Assembly: GCF_025398255.1 (NCBI RefSeq)
Contig: NZ_JAODNW010000003.1
Coordinates: forward strand, 62,001-126,000
DNA from: Chelativorans intermedius
GTDB taxonomy: Bacteria; Pseudomonadota; Alphaproteobacteria; Rhizobiales; Rhizobiaceae
DNA length: 64,000 bases
Direction: 5' to 3'
Below are positions 8,053 to 16,974 of the stretch, piece by piece. Under the pieces are notes generated by a model that saw only the letters and a program-made list of their open reading frames with translations, ran no database searches and was not told the DNA's origin. Made by a program: the position numbers and the translations under genes. The stretch's first letter is position 1. Each line of letters begins with the position of its first letter.

Positions 8053-8946
8053 GTGAGCAAACCACATATCGGCTTCATCGGGCTGGGGTTGATGGGGTCC
8101 GCCATGGTGCAGCGCCTTCTGGACTGCGGCTATCGGCTGAGCGTGCTCGGCCGGCGCAGTCGCGCAGGCGTGGAAGCGGCGGTGGCGCGCGGGGCGCAGG
8201 AAGCCGCGAATGGCCGCGAGCTGGCGGCGGCAAGCGACATCGTGATGCTGTGCATGGACACGTCCGCTTCGGTGGAGGCGCGGATGTTCGGCGAGGATGG
8301 GGTGATCGCCGGTCTGCGGCCGGGTGCTGTGGCCATCGACTTCGGCACCTCGCTGCCATCCTCGACGCGGCGCATCGGCGAGGCGGTGGCCGCCGCCGGC
8401 GCCGTCTACTTGGATGCCCCGCTCGGCCGCACGCCGGCGCACGGCCGTGAAGGCAAGCTCAACATCATGTGCGCGGGCGAGGAGGTCGCCTTCCGGCGCG
8501 TCCGGCCGGTGCTGGACGATCTCGGCGAGAACGTCTTTCACCTGGGCCCCCTGGGCAGCGGCCACACCATCAAGCTCATCAACAATTTCTATGCCATGAC
8601 GACGGTATGCGCGATGGCGGAGGCCTTCGCCATGGCCGACCGCGCCGGGGTGAGCCGCCAGGCGCTCTACGACGTGATGGCCGCCGGACCCAACAGGTCC
8701 GGCATGATGGACTTCATGAAGGCCTATGCCGTGGACGGGGATCCCGAACAGCTCGCCTTCGCCGTGCGCAACGCGCGCAAGGATGTCGCCTACTACGCGG
8801 CGATGGCGGAGGAGGGTGGCGGCGTCTCCATCATGTCGGGCTCCACCAAGCTGGCGCTCAGCCTGGCCGACAGCGGTGCGTTCGCAGAGCGGAAGGTGCC
8901 CGAACTCGTCGACTTCTTCTCCTCGCTCGCCCGCCGCGAAGGCTGA
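8053..8946 (+). CDS. NAD(P)-dependent oxidoreductase, beta-hydroxyacid dehydrogenase family
   Basis: The 297-residue protein has the dinucleotide motif GFIGLGLMGSAM (7-18) and the catalytic Lys (K174 in GHTIKLINNF). The substrate signature is unusual: DAPLGRTPAHGREG (121-134) replaces the common DAPVSGG. This suggests a substrate other than 3-hydroxyisobutyrate. The GTG at 8053 follows GGAAGGGAG with good spacing; a GTG at 7999 overlapping the dehydratase stop is possible but adds 18 unconserved-looking residues. It sits directly downstream of the dehydratase, so it probably handles a product of that pathway (tartronate semialdehyde reductase-like). The reaction is not certain. Confidence 0.8.
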   Translation: MSKPHIGFIGLGLMGSAMVQRLLDCGYRLSVLGRRSRAGVEAAVARGAQEAANGRELAAASDIVMLCMDTSASVEARMFGEDGVIAGLRPGAVAIDFGTSLPSSTRRIGEAVAAAGAVYLDAPLGRTPAHGREGKLNIMCAGEEVAFRRVRPVLDDLGENVFHLGPLGSGHTIKLINNFYAMTTVCAMAEAFAMADRAGVSRQALYDVMAAGPNRSGMMDFMKAYAVDGDPEQLAFAVRNARKDVAYYAAMAEEGGGVSIMSGSTKLALSLADSGAFAERKVPELVDFFSSLARREG

Positions 8947-8977
8947 CGCGCGGAACCCCTTTCAAGGACTCCCGCGC

Positions 8978-9925
8978 ATGGCCGGTACAGCCGCACGCCC
9001 CGTCGAAGACCGGCCGATGCTGGGCATCGGCCTGATGCTGTTCACCTACTTCCTGTTTTCCTGCGTGGATACCTCTGCGAAATGGCTGGCATATGCCGGC
9101 CTGCCGGCCGCGCAGCTCGCCTTCATGCGCTATTTCGTGCACCTGTTCATTTCCATCGGGCTGATTGCGCGGCAGGGCGTCTCGCCTTCCCGTTTCGGCA
9201 CCGATCAGGTGGGGCTCGTTCTGCTGCGCTCGGGGCTTCTGGTGGCCTGCACCATCCTCAACTTCATCGCCGTGCGCCATCTGCCGCTGACGCTCACCTC
9301 CACCATCATGTTCTCCTCGCCGATCATCATCTGCGCGCTCTCGGGGCCCGTTCTGGGCGAAAGGGTGGGCGTGTGGCGCTGGTCGGCGATCCTTGTCGGC
9401 TTCTGCGGCATCCTCATTGCCATCCGCCCCTTCGATGCCGGTTTCCATTGGGCCGTGTTCCTGTCGCTCGGCAACGCCCTTGCCTTTGCCGCCTATGCGC
9501 TCATCACGCGCAAGCTTTCGGGCACGATCTCCACCGATACCATGCAGCTCTATACGGGCCTGGTGGGGGCGGCCGTGCTGGCGCCCTTCGCGCTCGCGGC
9601 ATGGCAGATGCCGGCCACACCGCTCGGCTGGTCGCTGATGATCGGCCTCGGCTTGCTCGGCTGGCTGGGACACGAGACGCTGACGCGCGCCCACGGCTAT
9701 GCCACAGCCAGCGCGCTGACACCCTTCTCCTATGTCTTCATCATCTATCTGGGCGTGTGGAGCTATGCGGTGTTCGGCGAGCTGCCGGACGGCTGGACCG
9801 TTCTCGGCGCGCTGGTGGTCACCGCGGCGGGCATGACCATCTGGCTGCGCGAGCGCTGGCTGGCAAGACGCGACCCCGGGCGGCTGGTGCCGCGTCGGGC
9901 TGCCGAAACGGGACGCCCCGCTTGA
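8978..9925 (+). CDS. EamA/DMT-family transporter
   Basis: This 315-residue inner-membrane protein has about ten hydrophobic helices in two EamA repeats (roughly 15-145 and 160-300). It ends in a charged Arg-rich cytoplasmic tail. Such drug/metabolite transporters export metabolites or amino acids; substrates cannot be read from sequence. The ATG at 8978 is chosen because it directly precedes the first helix-containing domain; no strong ribosome site is visible. It is the last gene of the sugar-acid cluster, separated by 31 bases from the dehydrogenase, and ends before a hairpin and a convergent ABC operon. Confidence 0.82.
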   Translation: MAGTAARPVEDRPMLGIGLMLFTYFLFSCVDTSAKWLAYAGLPAAQLAFMRYFVHLFISIGLIARQGVSPSRFGTDQVGLVLLRSGLLVACTILNFIAVRHLPLTLTSTIMFSSPIIICALSGPVLGERVGVWRWSAILVGFCGILIAIRPFDAGFHWAVFLSLGNALAFAAYALITRKLSGTISTDTMQLYTGLVGAAVLAPFALAAWQMPATPLGWSLMIGLGLLGWLGHETLTRAHGYATASALTPFSYVFIIYLGVWSYAVFGELPDGWTVLGALVVTAAGMTIWLRERWLARRDPGRLVPRRAAETGRPA

Positions 9926-9939
9926 AACCGGTCACGAGC

Positions 9940-9976
9940 CTGCATCGCCGGGTATCCCGGACACCGGGCGATGCAG
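9940..9976. terminator. bidirectional terminator between convergent genes
   Basis: CTGCATCGCC (9940-9949) pairs perfectly with GGCGATGCAG (9967-9976). The 17-base loop itself can fold. CTTT follows on the plus strand. It separates the DMT transporter from the convergent sugar ABC operon. Confidence 0.6.
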
Positions 9977-10037
9977 CTTTGCCGATCAGCGCTTCATGCC
10001 ATCGCGCAACCACCTGCGCGGATGGCCGCGCCGGCCA

Positions 10038-11033
10038 TCACTGCGCAAGGCAGGTATCCGCGTTCTCCGGCGTGCAGACGTCGAGGCCCGTATAGATCGG
10101 GTCTTCCACATCCTTGCCTTCGACCAGGGCCTTGAGCACTTCCATGGACTTGTAGCCCATCTCGAAGGGCCGCTGGCCAACCTGGCCGTTGGACAGCCCG
10201 TCCTTCAACTGCTCCATCTGCATGGGCAGCGTGTCGGCAACGAAGATGCTCATCTCGCCCGAGGTCAGCTTGTCCTTGTAGGGCTCCACTGCCTGGCGAT
10301 AGGCATTGTCGTACCACTGGGTGAAGGCGCCGGTGGAGATGAAGGCAGTCAGGTCCTGCTCCTTGGCCAGAATGTCGGTCAGGCCCTGAACGGCCTTGTT
10401 GCCGTCGTCATCGGTGATCAGAGGGCAGCCGGAGACCTCCGTCCAGCCGTTCTGGCCGGTCAGCGGTTCGCCGGGAGGATCGCCCAGCTTCTCGCCGGAC
10501 AGCGTCTCGCGGATGCCGAGCAGCCGCTCATTGTGGTTTGCCGCTGCCGCGCCGCCCGTCTGCAGACAGATCTTGCCGCCGTCCGGATGGCGCGCCTGGG
10601 CGAGCTTGGCGAGGTTGACGCCGATGTCGTAGTTCTTCGTGCCGACGAAGGTGGCACGGATGTCCTTGTCCTCCTCGAGCAGGTCCGCATCCCAGGTCAT
10701 GACCGGGATGCCGGCCTCCTTCGCCACTTCCAGCGCCTTGGCCATGGCCGGCGCGTTCGACGGCGAGACGGCAATGCCGTCGACACCCTGGCTGATGAGG
10801 TCCTGCACGATCTGAATCTGTTCGAGCTCGGTATGCTCACCGGGGCCGATATAGACGCACTCGATGCCCTCGATCTCCTCCTGCGCCTTGTAGCAGCCGT
10901 CTCGCGCCAGGTCGAAGAACGGATTGTTCATCGCCTTGGGCACCAGCGCCAGGCGGAGCTTGTCCTGTGCCGCGGCACTGCCGGCCATGGCCAGCACGCC
11001 CAGAAGGGCTGTTGCCACTATTCGCTTCCTCAT
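10038..11033 (-). CDS. sugar ABC transporter substrate-binding protein (RbsB/FrcB type)
   Basis: This is a type I periplasmic binding protein of 331 residues with a signal peptide (1-22, ending GSAAA/Q). The mature protein opens with KLRLALVPKAMNNPFFDLARDG, the classical ribose/fructose-binding start, and contains GVDGIAVSPSNA and MTWDADL, the hinge and pocket regions of the family. GGAGG lies six bases before the ATG. It is the last gene of the ATPase-permease-binding protein operon. The sugar (fructose, ribose, rhamnose or similar) is not determinable. Confidence 0.88.
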   Translation of the reverse strand: MRKRIVATALLGVLAMAGSAAAQDKLRLALVPKAMNNPFFDLARDGCYKAQEEIEGIECVYIGPGEHTELEQIQIVQDLISQGVDGIAVSPSNAPAMAKALEVAKEAGIPVMTWDADLLEEDKDIRATFVGTKNYDIGVNLAKLAQARHPDGGKICLQTGGAAAANHNERLLGIRETLSGEKLGDPPGEPLTGQNGWTEVSGCPLITDDDGNKAVQGLTDILAKEQDLTAFISTGAFTQWYDNAYRQAVEPYKDKLTSGEMSIFVADTLPMQMEQLKDGLSNGQVGQRPFEMGYKSMEVLKALVEGKDVEDPIYTGLDVCTPENADTCLAQ

Positions 11034-11074
11034 GTCATTCCTCCCTTGGTTGGTGTGCCCGGACCCCTTGCCGT

Positions 11075-12082
11075 TCAGGTCCGTCCACGATTGCGGATCT
11101 GTTCCAGAAGAACCGCAAGAATCAGGAACAGACCCACGAAGAACTGCTGCCAGAGCGCATCGATGCCGGCCAGAAGCAGGGAGTTGCGGATGAGCTCCAT
11201 GAGAGCCGCGCCGATGGGTGCGCCAAGAGCATAGGCGACCCCGCCCATCAGGTTGGCGCCGCCGATGACGGTGGCAGCGATGACGTTGAGCTCATAGGTC
11301 AGGCCCAGCGCGTTCGTCACCGATCCGAACCAGCCGACCATCAGGAAGGCGGCAAGGCCCGCACACAGGGAGCAGACCACATAGACGGAGACGATGACGC
11401 GTTCGACGGGAATGCCGGCCAGCTTCGCGGCCTGCTTGTTGCCGCCGATGGCGAAGACCCAGCGCCCCCAGGTGGAATAGCGGTATACCCACCAGAACAC
11501 CGCGGTCAGCACGGCCAGCACCCAAACGGGGTTGGGAATGCCCATCATGCTTTCTCCGCCGATCCACTCGAACAGGTCCTGATCGGGGCCGAAGGCGTAG
11601 ATCATCTTGTTGTTGGACAGCACCATGGCGATGGAGCGCGCCATCGCCAACATGCCCAGCGTCACCACGAAGGGCGCCATGCGCAGATAGGCAATCAGCA
11701 CGCCGTTGACGAGACCGACGAGCGCGGCGGTGCCCATGCAGGCCAGAAATCCCAGGCCGATGCCATAGCCCGCCTGCATGACGAGCCCGGTAACGATGCC
11801 GGTCAACCCCATCAGCGAGCCCACGGAAAGGTCGATGCCGGCCGTGCAGATGACGGCCGTCATGCCGAGCGCCATGATGCCGAAGAAGGCGAAGTTGCGC
11901 GTCACGTTGAACATGTTGCGCTCGGTCAGGAAGACATCGGAGACCATCGTCATGACGATGCCGAGCACCATGATCGCAACGAACACCCAGAAGGGCTGTG
12001 TCTGGACGATGGATTGCAGGCCGGTCAGCTCGCGCTTTCCGGCAATCTCGCTGTCGATCTTGGCGTGGTTGACTTCGGTCAT
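11075..12082 (-). CDS. sugar ABC transporter permease (RbsC/FrcC type)
   Basis: The 335-residue BPD_transp_2-type permease has eight to ten helices. The conserved block ICTAGIDLSVGSLMGLTGIVTG is diagnostic for ribose/fructose-type permeases and GGNKQAAKLAGI forms the ATPase-coupling loop. Its ATG overlaps the TGA of the ATPase gene by four bases (ATGA), indicating translational coupling. It imports the sugar delivered by the binding protein encoded downstream. Confidence 0.9.
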   Translation of the reverse strand: MTEVNHAKIDSEIAGKRELTGLQSIVQTQPFWVFVAIMVLGIVMTMVSDVFLTERNMFNVTRNFAFFGIMALGMTAVICTAGIDLSVGSLMGLTGIVTGLVMQAGYGIGLGFLACMGTAALVGLVNGVLIAYLRMAPFVVTLGMLAMARSIAMVLSNNKMIYAFGPDQDLFEWIGGESMMGIPNPVWVLAVLTAVFWWVYRYSTWGRWVFAIGGNKQAAKLAGIPVERVIVSVYVVCSLCAGLAAFLMVGWFGSVTNALGLTYELNVIAATVIGGANLMGGVAYALGAPIGAALMELIRNSLLLAGIDALWQQFFVGLFLILAVLLEQIRNRGRT

Positions 12083-12819
12083 GCTGCTTCAATCGCCCCC
12101 GTGATCAGCCCCGTCACTTCCTCCGGGCTCGTCTTGTCCACCGGCTTGTCGGCCACCTTGCGGCCTCGCCGCAGAACGGCCACGCGATCGCAGACGCTGA
12201 AGACATCCGGCATGCGGTGGGAGACGAGGATGACCGCGTGGTTGGTCTCCTTCAGCCGGCGGATGAGGTCCAGCACCTCGGCCACCTGGCGCACGGAAAT
12301 GGCGGCCGTCGGTTCGTCCATCAGCACGATCTTGGGGTCGCTCAGCCGGGTGCGCGCGATGGCCACGGCCTGGCGCTGGCCGCCCGACATCTGCCTGACC
12401 AGATCGCGCGGCCGCGTTTCGGACTTGAGCTCGGCGAACAGCTCGGCTGCCCGGTCGAACATCGCCTGATGGTCGAGGTAACGGATGGGACCGAAGCGCC
12501 GTTTCAACTCCCGCCCCAGGAAGACGTTGGCGGCGGCGGAGAGATTGTCGCACAGGGCGAGGTCCTGGTAGACGATCTCGATGCCGTGCCGGCGGGCGTC
12601 CGCAGGCTGGGAGAAATGCACGGCCTGGTCTTCGAGAAAGATGCGGCCGGCCGTCGGCGGAAAATTGCCGGCGACAATGCGCATCAGCGTCGATTTGCCG
12701 GCGCCGTTGTCACCCATCAGGCCGAGGGCCTCGCCGCGCTCCAGCGTCAGATCCACGTCGCTCAGCGCCTGGATGGCGCCAAACGTCTTGGTGATGCCCT
12801 TGAGGCTCAATACCGGCAT
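12079..12819 (-). CDS. sugar ABC transporter ATP-binding protein (FrcA type, single domain)
   Basis: The 246-residue protein has one nucleotide-binding domain: Walker A GDNGAGKST, Q-loop VYQDLALCDN, signature MSGGQRQ, Walker B VLMDEPTAA and H-loop SHR. Ribose systems normally use a two-domain ATPase of about 500 residues; the single-domain form is typical of Frc-like rhizobial fructose importers. The ATG at 12819 is chosen because GGAGGAG lies four bases upstream. It is first in the operon, giving the order ATPase, permease, binding protein, the reverse of the usual frcBCA. Confidence 0.88.
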   Translation of the reverse strand: MPVLSLKGITKTFGAIQALSDVDLTLERGEALGLMGDNGAGKSTLMRIVAGNFPPTAGRIFLEDQAVHFSQPADARRHGIEIVYQDLALCDNLSAAANVFLGRELKRRFGPIRYLDHQAMFDRAAELFAELKSETRPRDLVRQMSGGQRQAVAIARTRLSDPKIVLMDEPTAAISVRQVAEVLDLIRRLKETNHAVILVSHRMPDVFSVCDRVAVLRRGRKVADKPVDKTSPEEVTGLITGAIEAA

Positions 12820-12896
12820 CCGTCTCCTCCCCGTGCCGAGTTCCGCCTGTTCTTTCCTGCAGCTTGAAACCCGCACACCCTCAATTGTTAGCGGTC

Positions 12897-12908
12897 ATGG
12901 GCGCCCAT
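12897..12908. promoter_or_regulatory. palindrome in the sugar ABC operon leader
   Basis: ATGGGCGCCCAT is a perfect 12-bp palindrome in the 136-bp space between the LysR stop and the ATPase start. It is a candidate operator for the ABC operon, but its GC content means chance occurrence cannot be excluded. Confidence 0.3.
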
Positions 12909-12955
12909 CTCAACGACTTTTGCGTCATCGCCGGCTCTCCGCATCCATGCCGGCT

Positions 12956-13846
12956 TCATGTCGTTTCAAGCTCGGCGACCAGGAAATCGAGAAACGCCCG
13001 CACCTTGGGAACGACGTGGCGCCGCGAAGGATAGACGGCATAGACCGACAGATCGACCGTCGACCACTCTTCGAGCACCCTTTCGAGCCGCCCCGCTTCA
13101 AGGTCGTCGCGCACATAGGCCAACGGAATGAGGCTGAGCCCGAAGCCGGCGCGCAGCGCATCGCGCACCGCCAGGCTCGATGTCACCCGGTAACGGCCCT
13201 CGATGGGCACGCGGACCGTCTGTCCCCTTCTGCTGAAGGTCCAATCGTCCACATGTCCCGAAAGGGTGAACTGGATGCAGCTGTGCTGGCGCAGATCTTC
13301 CGGGCTTCGTGGCCGTCCGTGGCGTTCGAGATAGGCGGGTGCGGCGCACACGACATGCGCGGTGGTGGTGAGCTTGCGCGCAACCAGGCTCGAATCCTCA
13401 AGCCGGTCGCTGGCGCGAATGGCGATGTCGAAGCCTTCCTCGACGATGTTGACGCGCCGGTCGTCGAGACGCAGATCGAGGGTGAGATCGGGATGCCGGG
13501 AGAGAAACCCCGGAAGGGCCGGGGAGAGACAGACGAGCGTCAGCGTCAACGGCGCGCTCACCCGCAGCAGGCCGCGCGGGCTTTCCTGCAGGGGGCCGAG
13601 CGAGCTGTCGGCCTCCTCCAGCTCGTCGAGCACGCGGGCGATCTGCCGATAGTAGAGCGTGCCGGCTTCCGTCAGGCTCATGCGCCGGGTGGTGCGATTG
13701 ATGAGCCGCACGGCAAGATGCGCTTCCAGCTCGCCGATATTCTTGCTGACGGCCGCCGGAGACAGGTTCAGATGGCGGGCGGCGGCGGCAAAGCTTCCGA
13801 GCTCGACCACATGGCGAAAGACGGTAAGGGCGGTCAGTCGGTCCAT
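12956..13846 (-). CDS. LysR-family transcriptional regulator
   Basis: The 296-residue protein has an N-terminal winged helix-turn-helix (about 1-60, with AAARHLNLSPAAVSKNIGELEAHL) and a LysR substrate-binding domain (about 88-290). It is divergent from the DMT transporter gene at 13982, the typical regulator-target arrangement. An inverted repeat just upstream of its start is a probable autoregulatory site. The effector is unknown. Confidence 0.88.
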   Translation of the reverse strand: MDRLTALTVFRHVVELGSFAAAARHLNLSPAAVSKNIGELEAHLAVRLINRTTRRMSLTEAGTLYYRQIARVLDELEEADSSLGPLQESPRGLLRVSAPLTLTLVCLSPALPGFLSRHPDLTLDLRLDDRRVNIVEEGFDIAIRASDRLEDSSLVARKLTTTAHVVCAAPAYLERHGRPRSPEDLRQHSCIQFTLSGHVDDWTFSRRGQTVRVPIEGRYRVTSSLAVRDALRAGFGLSLIPLAYVRDDLEAGRLERVLEEWSTVDLSVYAVYPSRRHVVPKVRAFLDFLVAELETT

Positions 13847-13851
13847 TTTTC

Positions 13852-13866
13852 TTCACCAATGGTGAA
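13852..13866. promoter_or_regulatory. LysR-type operator, TTCACC-N3-GGTGAA
   Basis: A perfect 6-bp inverted repeat with 3-base spacer lies six bases upstream of the LysR ATG, within the divergent promoter region shared with the DMT transporter. Its position fits autorepression by the LysR protein. Binding is inferred. Confidence 0.55.
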
Positions 13867-13981
13867 TAGTCATTCGACGCAAATCGACATTATCCCAAGC
13901 TCCATGATTGATTAAGGTTGAATCCTGCACGGACGGCGCGGAGCGTGAGACTGTCCGGCGCGGAAGCCTGGGAGATGCGAG

Positions 13982-14932
13982 ATGACGATGCCGGAGGCGC
14001 AGACGGGGCCGCGCGGTGCCCATACGGGAATGCTGCTGTGGGCGCTGATCGTGGGCTTGTCCTTCCCCGCGGTGGGGCTCCTGAACGAGGGGCTGCCGCC
14101 GCTTCTTCTCACGGCGGTGCGCTTTGCCATTGCCGCATTGGCCATGGCTGTGTTCGTGCGGCGCGCGCCCGACCGATGGCCGGGTCTGCCGGGGCTGGCG
14201 CTCTACGCCGTCATGGGACTGTGCCTTGCAGGCTTCTTCGGCGCCATGTTCTGGGCCGCGCACCGGGCAACGGCGCTTTCGATGGCCACGCTCTATGTCA
14301 GCGTGCCGTTGCTGGCCTATGGGCTTGGCCGCGGCCTCGGGGTGGAACATCCCGGGGGGCGTCTCTTCGCCATCCTGGCGCTCGGTGCTGCCGGCGCGCT
14401 GGCACTGGCGCTGGCCCAAGGCGGCACTGCATCGGGCGGGTTTCGCTTCGGGTCGGGCGAGGCGGTCTTCTTCCTGGGCTGCGTGGCGACCGCCCTCTAT
14501 CCCGTGCTCAGCAAATGGGGGCTGGCGCGCGGCTGGCTTTCCGGGGATGCGGCGCTGCGCACCTTCTGGAGTCTCGTCGCCGGCTGCATTGCCATCGCGC
14601 TTCTGGGTCTTCTCCTGGAGCGGCCGCAGGATCTCGTCCGCATGAGCCTTTCGGACCTCCTGCTGGTGGCCTATCTGGGCGTCTTCTCGAGCGGCGTCAC
14701 CTTCTGGCTCATGCAGCGGGCCACCGCAGTGCTCACGCCCGGTACCGTCACCGCCTACACCTATCTCGTGCCCTTCGTCTCGATGGTCATCCTGTTTGCC
14801 CAAGCGCCGGCGCATATCGGCTGGCAGTGGCTGCCGGGCAGCGCGATGGTGGTCCTGGCCATCACGCTTCTGTTGCGCCGCAACGGCAGCACCTCCGCCC
14901 CGGCGCAGGCGGTCAGGGCCGTGCGCGGCTGA
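13982..14932 (+). CDS. EamA/DMT-family transporter
   Basis: The 316-residue membrane protein has ten predicted helices in two EamA halves and an Ala/Arg-rich cytoplasmic tail. It is divergent from a LysR gene and followed 40 bases later by an NAD(P)-binding protein gene, so all three may form one regulated unit. GGGAGATGCGAG precedes the ATG. Family members export amino acids, pyrimidines or drugs; the substrate here is unknown. Confidence 0.82.
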   Translation: MTMPEAQTGPRGAHTGMLLWALIVGLSFPAVGLLNEGLPPLLLTAVRFAIAALAMAVFVRRAPDRWPGLPGLALYAVMGLCLAGFFGAMFWAAHRATALSMATLYVSVPLLAYGLGRGLGVEHPGGRLFAILALGAAGALALALAQGGTASGGFRFGSGEAVFFLGCVATALYPVLSKWGLARGWLSGDAALRTFWSLVAGCIAIALLGLLLERPQDLVRMSLSDLLLVAYLGVFSSGVTFWLMQRATAVLTPGTVTAYTYLVPFVSMVILFAQAPAHIGWQWLPGSAMVVLAITLLLRRNGSTSAPAQAVRAVRG

Positions 14933-14972
14933 CCACATCCGGTTCATGTCAATTGCGAGGAGTTTGACACCC

Positions 14973-15611
14973 ATGCGAATCGTCGTCTTTGGAGCTGCGG
15001 GGAATGTCGGCCGCCGCGTGGTGGCGGAGGCCCTCGGGCGCGGCCACGCGGTCACTGCCGTGGTGCGTGATGTGGCGCGCGCCGCAGATGTGCCCTCCGG
15101 GGCGGTGCTGCGGGCCGGCGATGCTTCGGATGCGCAGCAGGTGGCCGCGCTCAGTGCCGGCCAGGAACTGGCCATCAGCGCCACGCGCCCGGCACCCGGC
15201 AGCGAGGGGGATCTGGTGCTCACGGCCCGGGCGCTGTTTGCCGGGCTTTCGCGGACCGGGGTTCGGCTCCTGCTCGTCGGCGGTGCGGCGAGCCTCGTTG
15301 TGCCCGACACCGGCGGCCTGGTGGTGGACGACCCGCGCTACGTGCCGCCGGCATGGCGGGACATCGCCCTGGCCTGCTGCGAGCAGCTCGCCGTGTGCCG
15401 CACGCAAGGCGATGTCGATTGGGCCTATCTCAGCCCGCCGGCGCTGCTCGAACCGGGCGAGCGCACGGGGCGCTACCGGCTCGGCCGAGACGAACTCCTC
15501 ATCGGCGCGGATGGGCGTTCGCGGATTTCCATGGAGGACTTCGCGGTCGCGCTCATCGACGAGGCGGAGCGGTGCAGCCACCGGCAGGCCCGTTTCACCG
15601 TCGGCTACTGA
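14973..15611 (+). CDS. NAD(P)-binding atypical SDR (NmrA-like) protein
   Basis: The 212-residue protein opens with a Rossmann fold, MRIVVFGAAGNVGRRVVAEA, using the GxxGxxG pattern of atypical short-chain dehydrogenases. It resembles YwnB/NmrA-like NAD(P)H-binding proteins, which can act as flavin reductases, quinone reductases or redox sensors. No Tyr-x-x-x-Lys catalytic pair is obvious. GAGGAG lies ten bases upstream of the ATG at 14973; an ATG at 14946 is possible. It is probably cotranscribed with the DMT gene. Confidence 0.75.
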   Translation: MRIVVFGAAGNVGRRVVAEALGRGHAVTAVVRDVARAADVPSGAVLRAGDASDAQQVAALSAGQELAISATRPAPGSEGDLVLTARALFAGLSRTGVRLLLVGGAASLVVPDTGGLVVDDPRYVPPAWRDIALACCEQLAVCRTQGDVDWAYLSPPALLEPGERTGRYRLGRDELLIGADGRSRISMEDFAVALIDEAERCSHRQARFTVGY

Positions 15612-15622
15612 TCGCTGCGCCT

Positions 15623-16963
15623 TCAGCGCTCGGTAAAGGCCCGCGACATGCTGTCGGTGATGGGCTTGATGATATAGCTGAAGAATGTCCGCTCGGCGGT
15701 CTGTATGAGGATTTCCACCGGCATGCCCGGCGTCGGCGTGAAGCCTCTCACCCGTGCAAGCTCGCTGGGCGGCAGGTGAACGCGCACGAGATAGACCTCC
15801 TGGTCCTGCGGGGTCTTGTCGGCCGGCAGCGCGTCGGCGGAGACATAGAACACCTCGCCTTCCAGCACGGGTGTGGTGCGCTGATTGAGCGCGATGAGGC
15901 GCACCGTCGCCTTCTGGCCGGTCTTCACACTGTCGATTTCCGTCCTGCGGACCTGAGCCTCGATGATCAGCGGAACACCGGCGGGCAGGATTTCCATGAT
16001 GCCCTTGCCGCTTTCGATGACGCCGCCGGGCGTGTGATAATACAGCCGCAAGATCGTGCCCGAGACTGGCGCGTTGATCGTTATTCGCTGCAGCACGTTC
16101 TGAGCCTCGCGGAACTGTTCGCGCACGGTGTCGAGCTCTCCCTGAATCTGCTGCAGCTCTTCGAGTGCGGTCTCGCGATAGGCATTGCTGATCTGCAGGA
16201 TCTCCTGCTCCTGCTTGTTGATTTGCGCGTGGGTTTCGGAAATTTCCGCCGACAGGCGGCCGATCTGTCCCGTCGCTTCGGCGATGGCGCGGTGGATGGC
16301 GGCGATCTCGGTCCGGCGCATCAGGCCCTTCTGGAGCAGCGTCTCCTTGCCTTCCGCTTCCTCTTGCAGCAGCCTCAACTGCACCTGTGTGGCATCGCGT
16401 TGTTCGGCATAGCCCTGTGCACGGAAGCGCAGGGCCTCGATGTTGCGGTCCAGAAGGGCGATCTCGCTGTTCAGCTTCATCTGCCAGGCCTCGAAGTTGA
16501 GCTGCTGGCCTTCGAGGATGGGGCGCACATCGGCGTCCCACCGGTGCTGCCGGACGAAATCCGGCAGCACGATGGCGCCGGCCCCTTCGATCTGGGACTG
16601 CAGGCGCGCGGCGATGGCCTCCAGCCTGATGCGCCGCAGGAAGAGCTGCCGCTCCCGCGCTTCGGCCGCGGTCTCGTCAAGCCGGATCAATGGCTGGTCC
16701 TGCTGCACGTGATCGCCCTCGCTGACCAGAATTTCCTTGATGATGCCGCCTTCGAAATGCTGCACGATCTTGTTCTGGCCGGTGGCCACAAAGCTGCCCT
16801 GGGCGATGACGGCAGCCGCCAGCGGCGCGGTGACCGCCCACCCGCCGAAGCCGCCGAACGTCACGAGGAGAAGGATCATTCCCACCGTCGTCTGCTTCCA
16901 GATCGAGCGGGGGACATCCGCGTACCACTCCAGGTCATGAACCTTTGCGATATCTTCGGACAT
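15623..16963 (-). CDS. type I secretion periplasmic adaptor (HlyD/PrtE family)
   Basis: This membrane-fusion protein links the inner-membrane ABC exporter to an outer-membrane TolC channel. The 446 residues contain a short cytoplasmic N-terminus, one membrane anchor (about 27-47), a biotinyl-lipoyl-like half motif (GGIIKEILVSEGDHV), a long coiled-coil hairpin (about 100-285), the second lipoyl half (INAPVSGTILRLYYHTPGG) and a beta-barrel ending in the HlyD-type C-terminus. AGGAAAGAG precedes the ATG. It is the last gene of the secretion operon, 11 bases after the ATPase. No TolC gene is present in the window. Confidence 0.92.
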   Translation of the reverse strand: MSEDIAKVHDLEWYADVPRSIWKQTTVGMILLLVTFGGFGGWAVTAPLAAAVIAQGSFVATGQNKIVQHFEGGIIKEILVSEGDHVQQDQPLIRLDETAAEARERQLFLRRIRLEAIAARLQSQIEGAGAIVLPDFVRQHRWDADVRPILEGQQLNFEAWQMKLNSEIALLDRNIEALRFRAQGYAEQRDATQVQLRLLQEEAEGKETLLQKGLMRRTEIAAIHRAIAEATGQIGRLSAEISETHAQINKQEQEILQISNAYRETALEELQQIQGELDTVREQFREAQNVLQRITINAPVSGTILRLYYHTPGGVIESGKGIMEILPAGVPLIIEAQVRRTEIDSVKTGQKATVRLIALNQRTTPVLEGEVFYVSADALPADKTPQDQEVYLVRVHLPPSELARVRGFTPTPGMPVEILIQTAERTFFSYIIKPITDSMSRAFTER

Positions 16964-16974
16964 GGTGCTCTTTC

